Positions 16,097 through 24,972 of a DNA stretch of 64,000 bases are shown piece after piece (position 1 is the first letter of the stretch; each line of letters opens with the position of its first letter). The notes below the pieces were generated by a model that ran no database searches, was not told where the DNA came from, and saw nothing but the letters and a program-made list of their open reading frames with translations. Position numbers and translations under genes: made by a program. This DNA is from Salegentibacter_A chungangensis (GTDB taxonomy: Bacteria > Bacteroidota > Bacteroidia > Flavobacteriales > Flavobacteriaceae): contig NZ_JBHTLI010000002.1 in the NCBI RefSeq assembly GCF_042678405.1, forward strand, positions 345,271-409,270, written 5' to 3'.

Positions 16097-16930
16097 TTGG
16101 AAAAAACACCAAAAACACAACCCGACTGGAAATCCAAACTTCATGAGATCATTTATGAAGCAGACACTCCTGCGGGTAAGTTATTCGATATTGTATTGCT
16201 CATCATCATCCTTCTGAGCATTGTCCTGGTGATGCTGGAAAGCGTCGCTTCATTATACTCAAAATATCATGATACATTTTATATCGCTGAATGGGTGATC
16301 ACCATCATATTCAGTATAGAATATATACTGCGTATCATCAGCATTAACAGGCCCAGGCACTATATCTTCAGTTTCTATGGGATCATAGATTTTCTCTCAA
16401 CCATTCCCAGCTACCTCACTTTCTTTATGGGGGGCTTCAACTTCCTGTTTTCGGTAAGAGCCTTAAGGCTGTTAAGGATTTTCCGTATTCTGAAGATCAG
16501 TCGTTATGTGGGAGAGTCCAATAAACTGGTGGGCGCTCTTAAGAACAGCAAGGCTAAGATCTTTGTTTTTCTTTTTGCGGTATTGGTAATTACGGTTATT
16601 ATGGGAACGGTAATGTATATGATAGAAGGTCCTGAACACGGTTTCACCAGTATCCCGTTGAGTATTTACTGGTGTATCGTTACCCTAACTACCGTTGGTT
16701 TTGGAGATATACATCCTGTAACTCCTCTGGGTCAGTTCGTGGCTTCTATTATTATGATCATTGGTTACGGTGTAATTGCCGTTCCTACGGGAATAGTCAG
16801 CGCAGAATACTCCAAAAGTATGCAGCCAAAGCCGGCAACAAACACTCAGGTTTGTCCCAATTGCGCTGAAGACAAACATCCAGATAAGGCCCAATACTGT
16901 CATAAATGCGGATATAAGCTCAATGACTAA
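16097..16930 (+). CDS. Voltage-gated-type potassium channel with C-terminal zinc ribbon
   Basis: A 277-residue six-transmembrane channel, TTG start. S1-S3 span about residues 28-108. S4 carries regularly spaced Arg/Lys (Arg121, 124, 127, 130, Lys133, Arg136). S5, pore and S6 span about 152-236, with the K+ selectivity filter TVGFGD at 199-204. The short cytoplasmic tail has Cys253-X2-Cys256 and Cys268-X2-Cys271, a zinc-ribbon pattern (CPNC and CHKC). It probably conducts K+ across the inner membrane in response to voltage. The zinc ribbon could act as an assembly or sensing module. The gene overlaps miaA by 8 nt. Confidence 0.92.
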   Translation: MEKTPKTQPDWKSKLHEIIYEADTPAGKLFDIVLLIIILLSIVLVMLESVASLYSKYHDTFYIAEWVITIIFSIEYILRIISINRPRHYIFSFYGIIDFLSTIPSYLTFFMGGFNFLFSVRALRLLRIFRILKISRYVGESNKLVGALKNSKAKIFVFLFAVLVITVIMGTVMYMIEGPEHGFTSIPLSIYWCIVTLTTVGFGDIHPVTPLGQFVASIIMIIGYGVIAVPTGIVSAEYSKSMQPKPATNTQVCPNCAEDKHPDKAQYCHKCGYKLND

Positions 16931-17837
16931 GAAGAAGTACCTCATAAACCTGGTTGGCCCCACTGCCATAGGCAAAACGGCAATGGGTATTAAACTGGCC
17001 AATCATTATAATACCGAGATCATTTCAGCAGATTCAAGACAGTTTTTTAAAGAAATGAAGATCGGAACCGCTGTTCCCTCAGATGAAGAACTGGCAGCTG
17101 CACCTCATCATTTTATTCAGCATATTTCTGTGGAAGATGATTATTCGGTTGGGGATTTTGAGAAAGAAGCCCTGGCCAAAATAGAGGAGCTGTTTCAAAC
17201 TAAGGATGTGGTAATTATGCTTGGAGGCAGTGGCCTTTATGTAAAAAGCGTAATCGAAGGCCTGGATTATTTCCCGGAGGTAGACCCGCAAATCAGGAAA
17301 GACCTGAATGAAATCCTGGAAAAAGAAGGGTTGGAAAAACTACAGGAAGAGCTTAAAGGTTCCGATCCTGAATATTACGCCAAGGCCGATATTGAAAATC
17401 CTCACCGGATCATCCGTGCGCTCGAAATATGCAGAGGCACCGGGAAACCTTACTCCTCTTTCCTGAACAGGGATAAAGAAAGCAGGACTTTTGAAAGCAT
17501 AAGCATTGGACTCACCGCCGACCGTGAGATCATTTACGACCGAATAAACAGACGGGTCGATCTGATGATGGAAGAAGGCCTGGAAAAGGAAGCTGAAAGA
17601 CTTTTTGAGAAAAGACACCTAAACGCACTGAACACTGTGGGCTACAAAGAACTCTTCAGTTATATAAATGGACAAATAGGTCTTGAAGAAGCGGTGTCAG
17701 AGATCAAAAAAAATACCCGCAGATTTGCCAAGCGACAGCTAACCTGGTTTAGAAAAGACAAAAGCATTAAATGGTTCGATTATAAGACTCCTGCTTCAGA
17801 AATAGCAGATTACCTTGACAAAGAGATCAATTATTGA
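16923..17837 (+). CDS. miaA: tRNA dimethylallyltransferase
   Basis: A 304-residue MiaA. The P-loop is LVGPTAIGKTAMG (residues 10-22), followed by the DSRQFFKEMKIGTAVP motif (Asp general base and substrate contact), the GGSGLYVKSVIEGLDYFP block, the HRIIRALEI motif and the TVGYKELF motif. It adds the dimethylallyl group to A37 of tRNAs reading UNN codons. Its start overlaps the channel gene by 8 nt, and its end overlaps the convergent surface-protein gene by 11 nt, leaving no room for a terminator. Confidence 0.97.
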   Translation: MTKKKYLINLVGPTAIGKTAMGIKLANHYNTEIISADSRQFFKEMKIGTAVPSDEELAAAPHHFIQHISVEDDYSVGDFEKEALAKIEELFQTKDVVIMLGGSGLYVKSVIEGLDYFPEVDPQIRKDLNEILEKEGLEKLQEELKGSDPEYYAKADIENPHRIIRALEICRGTGKPYSSFLNRDKESRTFESISIGLTADREIIYDRINRRVDLMMEEGLEKEAERLFEKRHLNALNTVGYKELFSYINGQIGLEEAVSEIKKNTRRFAKRQLTWFRKDKSIKWFDYKTPASEIADYLDKEINY

Positions 17838-20800
17838 TGATAAGCCTCTCAGTCTTTCGCCCTTCACTGGTATACAGCCTAAGAAAATAAACTGCATCTC
17901 TCACATTCAGTAATTTCAGGTTGTAGCTGGTTTCCTCTCCCGAAAAAACAACCTCTTTAATGAACCTTCCACGGGCATCGTAGATCATAACCCTGTAAAT
18001 GGTAAGATCGTCTGGGGCTGCAATAGAAAACTCTCCCTTGGTAGGATTAGGGTACAAAAACACATACTCCACTTCGGTCTCTTCTGCATCACAAACCCCG
18101 GGGTTAGGGCTAACAAAAACAGTTGTTGTTGAGAAAGTCGAATTTCCACTTTCATCTGTAACAGTTACCTCAACCTGGTTACTTCCAACATCCTCACAAC
18201 TAAAATTTGTTTTACTAAAGCTGAAGTTAAGGTTCGTACTACAATTATCGGTACTTCCGGCGTTAACATATGCCGAAGTAAGCCTGGCACTTCCAGATTC
18301 ATCAAGCTCCAATTGAGCCCCCTTCAGGTTAACAACCGGGTCTATATTGTCTTCTATAATAAGCTTAACCTCACAACTGCCGCCAACATTTGATCCCGAA
18401 TAAGACAGGGTTACCGTATTCTCCCCGAGGTCTGAACAGTCAAAACTGCTCTTGCTTAGGCTAAATTCCGCATCTCCGGGATTTCCGGTATATAAATCGG
18501 AAACATTTAAAACTGCTTCTCCATTTTCATCGAGCTGAAGACTGTAATCCTCAACGCAATTAATTTCAGGATCAGGATCGTAAGCCCTGACGGTTAAAGT
18601 AACTGCACAAACTGTAGTTTGCCCGGCCAGATCTGCAACACTAAAGGTAAGTTCATTCTCACCGATATCATCTGTAGTAAATTCTGTTTGGCTCAGCCTT
18701 ATTTCAGCTATTCCACAATTATCATAGGAGCCGCCATCCAGTTCGCTTGCATTAACACTAAGCTCTCCATTTTCATCTAACCAAACCTCTTTGTCTTGGC
18801 ATACTGCCACTGGACCCTGGTTATCGACCACAGTGACTGTAAACCTGCATTCCTCCGTATTCGCCTGGCCGTCTCTCGCTTCAAAGACAATTTCTGTTTC
18901 CCCGACGGGAAAAAGGCTTCCTGAAGCCGGTCCTGAAGTTTGAATTACTTCTACTTCCCCATTTTCGTCGGTAGCGGTTGGTTTTTCAAAGTTTACGGTA
19001 GCCCCGCATTCCCCCGGATCATTATCCATTTCCATATCTACCGGACAGTCCTGAAACTCAGGTCCGGTTTCTTCCGCGGTAACGGTGATCGTCACGGTAG
19101 CTCCGTTCGAATCTTCCTGGCCGTCATTGGCCACATAGCTAAATTCATCAGTCCCGCTAAATCCGGAATCTGGAATGTACTCAAAAGAGCCATCAGGATT
19201 TAGGGTCAGGGTGCCGTCGGTTACGTCTGCTATAAGCTCAGCAGTGAGATCATCGCCATCCTGATCGGTATCATTGACAAGAACACCTTCCGCCGCGTTT
19301 TTAGTCAGGGTTTGGTCCTGGTTGGTCTGATAAGAATCATTCTGTGCTACGGGAGCAGTATTTTCAGGCTCCACGGCATTAACTGTGATCGTCACGGTAG
19401 CTACATTCGAATCTTCCTGCCCGTCATTGGCTACATAGGTAAATTCATCAGTTCCCGTAAATCCGGCATCTGGAATGTACTCAAAAGACCCGTCAGGATT
19501 TAGGGTCAGGGTGCCGTCGGTTACATCTGCTATAAGCTCAGCAGTGAGATCATCGCCATCCTGATCGGTATCATTCATAAGAACTCCTTCCGCCGCGTTT
19601 TTAGTCAGGGTTTGGTCCTGGTTGGTCTGATAAGAATCATCCTGTGCTACGGGAGCAGTATTTTCAGGCTCCACGGCATTAACGGTGATCGTCACGGTAG
19701 CTACATTCGAATCTTTCTGCCCGTCCTTGGCTACATAGGTAAATTCATCGGTCCCCGTAAATCCGGAATCTGGAATGTACTCAAAAGACCCGTCAGGATT
19801 TAGGGTCAGGGTCCCGTCGGTTACGTCTGCTATAAGCTCAGCAGTGAGATCATCGCCATCCTCATCGGTATCATTGACAAGAACTCCTTCCGCCACAGTT
19901 TTAGCCAGTGTTTGGCCCTGGTTGGTCTGATAAGAATCATTCTGTGCTACGGGAGCAGTATTTTCAGGCTCCACGGCATTAACTGTGATCGTCACGGTAG
20001 CTACATTCGAATCTTCCTGCCCGTCATTGGCTACATAGGTAAATTCATCAGTTCCCGTAAATCCGGCATCTGGAATGTACTCAAAAGAGCCATCAGGATT
20101 TAGGGTCAGGGTCCCGTCGGTTACGTCTGCTATAAGCTCAGCAGTGAGATCATCGCCATCCTGATCGGTATCATTGACAAGAACACCTTCCGCCGCAGTT
20201 TTAGTCAGGGTTTGATCCTGGTCGGTTTGATAAGAATCATCCTGTGCTTCTGGAGCTGTATTTTGACTAGCGGCTTCATAAACGATCTCAAAATGATCAT
20301 TGGCCGGCGGTGCACATTTGAAAAGGTCGGCATCCTGAAGATCCACTTCTATCAGGCCTTCAGATTGAGGCACTAATTCTGCTGAAAAAATATCATTTCG
20401 AGTAAAGGTTTTAAGCTGAAAGTTAAAGTTGACATTTACGCTTAAAGGAATGGTACCATATTCCTCCAAGTAAGTAGTTTCTACCCCTTCTCCGCTTAAT
20501 TCCAGATTATTTACCAAAATATTTCCGCAATAATCCAATTCTAAATCTATTGGGAGATTCAGTCCTCCATTAAATTCAGTCACATATTGAAATCCATTAT
20601 TAGAATCATATACATTTATGGAATAGGATTTATTAGAAATCTCATCATAAGATTCTATAAAATCCATCGGGTTTTGAAAGATTCCGCTGAAAGAGATATC
20701 ATCTTCATAGTCTATGACATATATGTATCCAAAATCATCCACCACTATACTTCCGGGTGAACCTATATTGTCATCCTCCCCTTTTATGGAATGAATTAAG

Positions 20801-21738
20801 GTATAAGAAGAGCCGTTGAATTCATAAACCTGGATTCTGCCTTTACCGTCTTCCCCTGCATCGCTTATATATACCCTTTCCTTTTTATCTACGGCCAGCC
20901 TGTATGGAGACCTTAGAGTTTCTGCCAAATTCTTTGGAGGGAATTCATAAGTTATGTTTCCATTAGAATCAAAAACCACTACTCTTTCACTAGTTTGCGA
21001 AGAAGATCCTGTATAGGCTATAGTGGTATACAAGTTTCCAACTTCATCAGTCACCACTCCTGTAGGTCCGAAATCTTCACTTGCATCACTATCTAAAGGC
21101 TGAAGTGTTCCACTAGATAATAAATTATTGTCATACACCCTTATGACCTGTGCATCTTTATCTGCTATATATGTTTCTTGATTTGCGGTTGGCAAGCTTG
21201 CCTCTATATCTAATGGAGACTCCATATTGGAACCATCTATACCCTGAACTTGATTTTTTGAACCATCAGTCAGATCTAAAATTTCTACACCATTATTGAA
21301 TTTTAAAAAAATTATTTCAGTATCACTTAATTGGGAAATGGATACCACCGCATCACCAAGTTGCTCTTTAAAAAACTCCCCTATTCGATCCTTGTTATCG
21401 AGAAAATCAAAAAGGCCTAAACGTAACTCGAAGTATTTTAGATCATAAACATCATCAGATAAAGAATAATTTGGATCTTCCCTTACAAGGTTTTGTAATT
21501 CCCCGTTTGTAACCTGAAAATCTGATACATTCAGAACATCTACTCCATCCTCAAACTTTATATTAATAGGAATCGGGTCAGCCGAAGTAGGGTCGGGTTC
21601 AGGACTTGTGATTTCTACCCCATTCTGGGCAAGACCTTTTACTGGAAAGAAAAAAAAGAGTACCATCACCAGTAAAAAAACTCCTGCCGGTTTGTTCTTT
21701 ATAAACATCGGTATGCTCCAGTTATAGCGGTTTCCCAT
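17827..21738 (-). CDS. Giant T9SS-exported repeat surface protein
   Basis: A protein of up to 1303 residues. The better start is the Met 12 codons in (21705), giving a signal peptide (FIKNKPAG to GLAQ). After it come: a beta-propeller/NHL-like region (about 100-460) with VDDFGYIYVIDY-type blades; four 100-residue cadherin-like repeats (about 490-895) each with NTAPxAQxDSYQT and DGSFEYIPDxGFTGTDEF; a HYR-like domain; three Ig-like segments ending in VTLTV or similar; and a C-terminal type A T9SS sorting domain (YPNPTKGEFSI to LIINN). It is probably exported by the type IX system and anchored at the cell surface, for adhesion or matrix binding. Confidence 0.92.
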   Translation of the reverse strand: MGNRYNWSIPMFIKNKPAGVFLLVMVLFFFFPVKGLAQNGVEITSPEPDPTSADPIPINIKFEDGVDVLNVSDFQVTNGELQNLVREDPNYSLSDDVYDLKYFELRLGLFDFLDNKDRIGEFFKEQLGDAVVSISQLSDTEIIFLKFNNGVEILDLTDGSKNQVQGIDGSNMESPLDIEASLPTANQETYIADKDAQVIRVYDNNLLSSGTLQPLDSDASEDFGPTGVVTDEVGNLYTTIAYTGSSSQTSERVVVFDSNGNITYEFPPKNLAETLRSPYRLAVDKKERVYISDAGEDGKGRIQVYEFNGSSYTLIHSIKGEDDNIGSPGSIVVDDFGYIYVIDYEDDISFSGIFQNPMDFIESYDEISNKSYSINVYDSNNGFQYVTEFNGGLNLPIDLELDYCGNILVNNLELSGEGVETTYLEEYGTIPLSVNVNFNFQLKTFTRNDIFSAELVPQSEGLIEVDLQDADLFKCAPPANDHFEIVYEAASQNTAPEAQDDSYQTDQDQTLTKTAAEGVLVNDTDQDGDDLTAELIADVTDGTLTLNPDGSFEYIPDAGFTGTDEFTYVANDGQEDSNVATVTITVNAVEPENTAPVAQNDSYQTNQGQTLAKTVAEGVLVNDTDEDGDDLTAELIADVTDGTLTLNPDGSFEYIPDSGFTGTDEFTYVAKDGQKDSNVATVTITVNAVEPENTAPVAQDDSYQTNQDQTLTKNAAEGVLMNDTDQDGDDLTAELIADVTDGTLTLNPDGSFEYIPDAGFTGTDEFTYVANDGQEDSNVATVTITVNAVEPENTAPVAQNDSYQTNQDQTLTKNAAEGVLVNDTDQDGDDLTAELIADVTDGTLTLNPDGSFEYIPDSGFSGTDEFSYVANDGQEDSNGATVTITVTAEETGPEFQDCPVDMEMDNDPGECGATVNFEKPTATDENGEVEVIQTSGPASGSLFPVGETEIVFEARDGQANTEECRFTVTVVDNQGPVAVCQDKEVWLDENGELSVNASELDGGSYDNCGIAEIRLSQTEFTTDDIGENELTFSVADLAGQTTVCAVTLTVRAYDPDPEINCVEDYSLQLDENGEAVLNVSDLYTGNPGDAEFSLSKSSFDCSDLGENTVTLSYSGSNVGGSCEVKLIIEDNIDPVVNLKGAQLELDESGSARLTSAYVNAGSTDNCSTNLNFSFSKTNFSCEDVGSNQVEVTVTDESGNSTFSTTTVFVSPNPGVCDAEETEVEYVFLYPNPTKGEFSIAAPDDLTIYRVMIYDARGRFIKEVVFSGEETSYNLKLLNVRDAVYFLRLYTSEGRKTERLIINN
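19066..20265 (-). repeat. Four tandem 300-bp coding repeats
   Basis: Four head-to-tail copies of about 300 bp encode the cadherin-like 100-residue units of the giant surface protein. Copies are near-identical at the DNA level over long stretches, differing by scattered substitutions (for example GTNQDQT versus GQT variants), which points to recent amplification or gene conversion. The boundaries are approximate. Confidence 0.9.
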
Positions 21739-21941
21739 TAAAGATTCAGTTCACAGTATGCGATAAAGATACGTATTAGACCAACAAGTGCTCCCCGCGA
21801 ATTGTTAAGTTCTATCTAATATAGTCTAAACGGAAGTTATAGAATGATGCCTTAAACTTCCAAAAATGAAAAGTCAATCAATTATTATACAGGCAGATAT
21901 GAAGAAAATAATTCCTGCAGTATGGATGTGAAGATTTAGTC

Positions 21942-21990
21942 AGACTTTACCGTTTCAAACCCTGTAGAAAAGATTTGAAACGGAAGTCTC
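21942..21990. other. Long inverted repeat downstream of the response regulator
   Basis: AGACTT-(TA)-CCGTTTCAAA pairs with TTTGAAACGG-AAGTCT: 16 pairs with a 2-nt bulge and a loop of about 14 nt. On the minus strand it lies just after the response-regulator stop codon at 22017 but lacks a U run, so it may be a processing, mRNA-stability or Rho-dependent stop structure rather than a classic terminator. Confidence 0.55.
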
Positions 21991-22016
21991 ACTAAGAAAC
22001 TGAAAGTTTGAAGCAG

Positions 22017-22739
22017 TTAAGCTTCAGTGCTCTCCTGGTTCTTAACAACCAGTCTAAAGCCTTCTCCGTGGATATTCAGGATCTCCACGTTTTCGTCTTT
22101 TTTAAGGTATTTACGCAATTTGGCGATATACACGTCCATACTTCTGGAGGTAAAATAGTTATCATCTCTCCAGATCTTGGTCAATGCCAGTTCACGAGGC
22201 ATAAGATCGTTCTCGTGCAATGCCAGCAGGCGTAATAATTCGTTTTCTTTTGGAGACAGTTTTTGTGGCTCATCATCCTTATAGGTCAGGAATCTAAGTT
22301 TAGAGTTCAGGTGGAAATCTCCAATTTCGAACTCAAACTGCTTACTATCAGCAACACTATCGGTAGCCTTGCGCTGCATAATAGCCTTGATTTTCATAAG
22401 AAGTACTTCACTGTCAAAAGGCTTGTTCAGATAATCATCTGCCCCCACTTTATAACCTTTCAGTACATCTTCTTTCATCGCCTTGGCGGTTAGAAAGATG
22501 ATCGGGATTTCTTCATTCTTCTCTCTTATTTCTTTAGCCAGAGTGAACCCATCCTTATAAGGCATCATCACATCCAGGATACAAAGATCGAAATCGTCTT
22601 TTTTGAACTTTTCGAATCCTTCCATTCCGTTCTTGGCGTGAGTGACCTCATAGTCATTCATTGCCAGATAATCTTTCAAGACAGTCCCGAAGTTCGGATC
22701 GTCTTCTACTAATAGAATTTTCTTGTTTTCAGTTTCCAT
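22017..22739 (-). CDS. Response regulator, OmpR/PhoB family
   Basis: A 240-residue two-domain regulator. The receiver domain (about 7-120) has the acidic pair Glu12/Asp13-Asp14, the phospho-acceptor Asp56 in LDVMMP, a Thr in IIFLTAKA and Lys106 in NKPFD. The C-terminal winged helix (about 145-232) has LSPKENELLRLLALHEN and the SRSMDVYIAKLRKYL recognition helix. It should bind DNA as a dimer once phosphorylated by the kinase encoded 3 nt upstream. The pair resembles Bacteroidota RprX/RprY-type systems by architecture; the regulon is unknown. Confidence 0.95.
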   Translation of the reverse strand: METENKKILLVEDDPNFGTVLKDYLAMNDYEVTHAKNGMEGFEKFKKDDFDLCILDVMMPYKDGFTLAKEIREKNEEIPIIFLTAKAMKEDVLKGYKVGADDYLNKPFDSEVLLMKIKAIMQRKATDSVADSKQFEFEIGDFHLNSKLRFLTYKDDEPQKLSPKENELLRLLALHENDLMPRELALTKIWRDDNYFTSRSMDVYIAKLRKYLKKDENVEILNIHGEGFRLVVKNQESTEA

Positions 22740-22742
22740 ATA

Positions 22743-24314
22743 TTAAGATATTAGAGGTAATTTAATAGTAAATGTGCTTCCTTTTCCTTTATCGCTTTCT
22801 ACATAAATCTGGCCGTGATGGTCTTCCACAATACGCTTCACATAAGCCAGGCCAAGGCCGTGACCTTTAACATTATGAATATCACCGGTATGTTCACGAT
22901 AAAATTTTTCGAATATTTTCTTCTGAACTGTTTTGCTCATTCCCGCTCCCTGATCCCTTATCTTCATCACGATATAATTCTTCACATTCTCCGTATAGAT
23001 ATCGATCTTTGGTGCGTCCTGGGAATATTTGATGGCATTGTCCAGGATATTGACTATAACATTGGTAAAATGATCTCCGTTAGCCAGGATCGCCGATCTT
23101 AATGCCCCAAAATGGGTCTGTATATAGCCTTCTCTGTCTTCTACTATCAACTCTACGTGGGCTATGGCTTCGTGTATCAGATCGTGTAACTGAAGTCTTT
23201 CCTTCTTGAGGTCCAGTTCGTTTTTCTCCAGTTTAGAAATTCGCAGTACATTCTCTACCTGGGCGTGCATCCTTTTATTCTCGTCTCTGATCATTTTAAG
23301 ATACCTGGACACCTTATCCTGATCATTAATGATCTTAGGATTTTTAATTGCATCCAGTGCAAGATTAATAGTGGCTATAGGTGTCTTGAATTCGTGCGTC
23401 ATATTATTGATAAAGTCAGTCTTTATCTGGGAGATTTGGCGTTGTCTTATAAGCTGCGATAGCGCACTGGAATATGCGATCACAATAATTAGTGTAAATA
23501 TTATTGAAAGGGCGGCCATCAGCGTTACTGAAGACAAAACCACCTGTTTCTTTCCTGTAAAATTCACCAGTAACTGGTAGTTGCTTACTCCTTTCGAATC
23601 CAGAAATAACGGCACCCCGTATGTTGCGGGATGATCCAATGAAAAATCATCTGAATGCAGATTGGTAGCGATAGAATTATTGTAAACGGCAAATTCAAAG
23701 CCGGTCTGAATGTCTCTGTCGCTAAGCTCTTTTTCCAGTAAGTTCTCTATAGTCTCTTCCGAAACCCTGTCGTGCACAGGCAGTCTTTCAGTGTATTCTG
23801 AAATAGCCGAACGCAGGATCTCCTTCTCGACCTCATCCATTCTTACCACCTCCTCTATTCGCTGTTCTGCGGTAAGATCATTCCCGTCAAGATTGTTCTT
23901 CTTTATTATATTAGTGACCTTCTTATTGATGAGCTTCGTAAACTGAATACTGTCATCATTGGTCGATTTCAGAAAACCAGAAGATACCTTATAGTCTTCC
24001 TCCAAAATAGATTCAGACATGTAGTAAGTCTCGTCTCTGTAGTTATTATGATTAACATAAAAGTATTCTGTTAAGGTACCTCCCTGCAACTGACCCACCG
24101 TACTATCTACATCTTTAAACTGGAAATAATAATTCTCGATCTCCCTGTTCTGGATCTGGTCTGAAACCTTTATTAGAACCTGTTTTGCATTTGTAGAAAA
24201 TTGCTCTTCCTTATCATCTACGGTGCTTTTTATCCAGTATCCTTGAACGAAAATGATTCCAATTAGGGACAAGCTCATCAGGACTACGAGGAGGAAAAAA
24301 AGCTTCTTGTTCAT
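22743..24314 (-). CDS. Sensor histidine kinase, two-transmembrane
   Basis: A 523-residue membrane kinase. TM1 is about residues 5-25, a periplasmic sensor of about 235 residues follows, and TM2 lies at about 260-284. The HisKA motif is NNMTHEFKTPIATI with His307, and the HATPase part contains NILDNAIKYS (N box), DQGAGM (G1) and GLGLAYV (G2). The sensor has no recognised domain. It phosphorylates the regulator encoded 3 nt downstream. The promoter box TACTTTTG ends just 5 nt before the start codon, so the mRNA may be leaderless. RprX-like architecture suggests envelope or stress sensing. Confidence 0.93.
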   Translation of the reverse strand: MNKKLFFLLVVLMSLSLIGIIFVQGYWIKSTVDDKEEQFSTNAKQVLIKVSDQIQNREIENYYFQFKDVDSTVGQLQGGTLTEYFYVNHNNYRDETYYMSESILEEDYKVSSGFLKSTNDDSIQFTKLINKKVTNIIKKNNLDGNDLTAEQRIEEVVRMDEVEKEILRSAISEYTERLPVHDRVSEETIENLLEKELSDRDIQTGFEFAVYNNSIATNLHSDDFSLDHPATYGVPLFLDSKGVSNYQLLVNFTGKKQVVLSSVTLMAALSIIFTLIIVIAYSSALSQLIRQRQISQIKTDFINNMTHEFKTPIATINLALDAIKNPKIINDQDKVSRYLKMIRDENKRMHAQVENVLRISKLEKNELDLKKERLQLHDLIHEAIAHVELIVEDREGYIQTHFGALRSAILANGDHFTNVIVNILDNAIKYSQDAPKIDIYTENVKNYIVMKIRDQGAGMSKTVQKKIFEKFYREHTGDIHNVKGHGLGLAYVKRIVEDHHGQIYVESDKGKGSTFTIKLPLIS

Positions 24315-24319
24315 GTGCT

Positions 24320-24327
24320 CAAAAGTA
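24320..24327 (-). promoter_or_regulatory. -7 promoter box of the histidine kinase operon
   Basis: Minus-strand TACTTTTG ends 5 nt from the ATG at 24314, so transcription would begin at or beside the start codon. A perfect 9-bp inverted repeat TTAACATTT/AAATGTTAA (24333-24341 with 24362-24370) lies just upstream. Confidence 0.55.
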
Positions 24328-24378
24328 ATATTTTAACATTTAGGCTTCAGGTGGTTTAACCAAATGTTAACAAAACTA

Positions 24379-24972
24379 TTAAGAATTTTTGCCTGACTTT
24401 AAGATAATCCTATGCAAAGTTCTTACTTGTTCTTTTGTTTGGGTAAGATTCGTATTTTCTATAGTAAAATCGGCGAGTTCCGATTTTTTTTCATCACTCC
24501 ACTGGTGATTCATCCTGGCTTCAATTTCGTCCCTGGAACTCTGGTCTCTTTTCTGTAACCTCTTAACTCTATCTTCCTTTGGAGCGGTCACCAAAATATT
24601 GAAATCACATTTTTTATACCCCCCCTTTTCAAAAAGTATGGCTGCTTCATAGATCACATATGCTGAAGATTGTTTGTTCTTCCATTGCACAAAATCATTT
24701 TCAACAGCCGGATGGATTATGGAGTTGAGCTTTTCCAGTTTTTCGGTGTTGTTAAAAACCTTTGAAGCTATAAATTTTCGGTTGGGAAATTTACCATTAT
24801 AAGCCTCGTCCCCCAGAAGATCAACAATGCCCTGCCTTATCTCTTCTGAAGTCTCCATCAATTCTTTGGCCTGTTTATCTGCTATATAAACCGGGACCCC
24901 CAGTTCCTTAAAAAACCCGGCTACAGTGGTCTTCCCACTTCCAATCCCGCCGGTAAGCCCAATCACCATCAC
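24379..24972 (-). CDS. coaE: Dephospho-CoA kinase
   Basis: A 197-residue kinase with P-loop GLTGGIGSGKTTVA (about residues 5-18), the LIHPAV-type motif (NSIIHPAVENDF), the DRVKRLQKRDQSS block and the typical late NTNLTQTKEQV tail. It phosphorylates dephospho-CoA at the 3' hydroxyl, the last step of CoA synthesis. The start overlaps the YbbR-domain gene stop by 4 nt, so the glycosyltransferase, YbbR and coaE genes form one translationally coupled unit. Confidence 0.95.
   Translation of the reverse strand: MMVIGLTGGIGSGKTTVAGFFKELGVPVYIADKQAKELMETSEEIRQGIVDLLGDEAYNGKFPNRKFIASKVFNNTEKLEKLNSIIHPAVENDFVQWKNKQSSAYVIYEAAILFEKGGYKKCDFNILVTAPKEDRVKRLQKRDQSSRDEIEARMNHQWSDEKKSELADFTIENTNLTQTKEQVRTLHRIILKSGKNS

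Noticed and set aside
19312..20103. Three similar 63-residue plus-strand frames spaced by 300 bp
   Set aside because: They are the antisense echo of the tandem cadherin-like repeats, not genes.
19066..20265. CRISPR-like periodicity
   Set aside because: The 300-bp units are coding and differ only by point changes, with no short repeat/spacer pattern.
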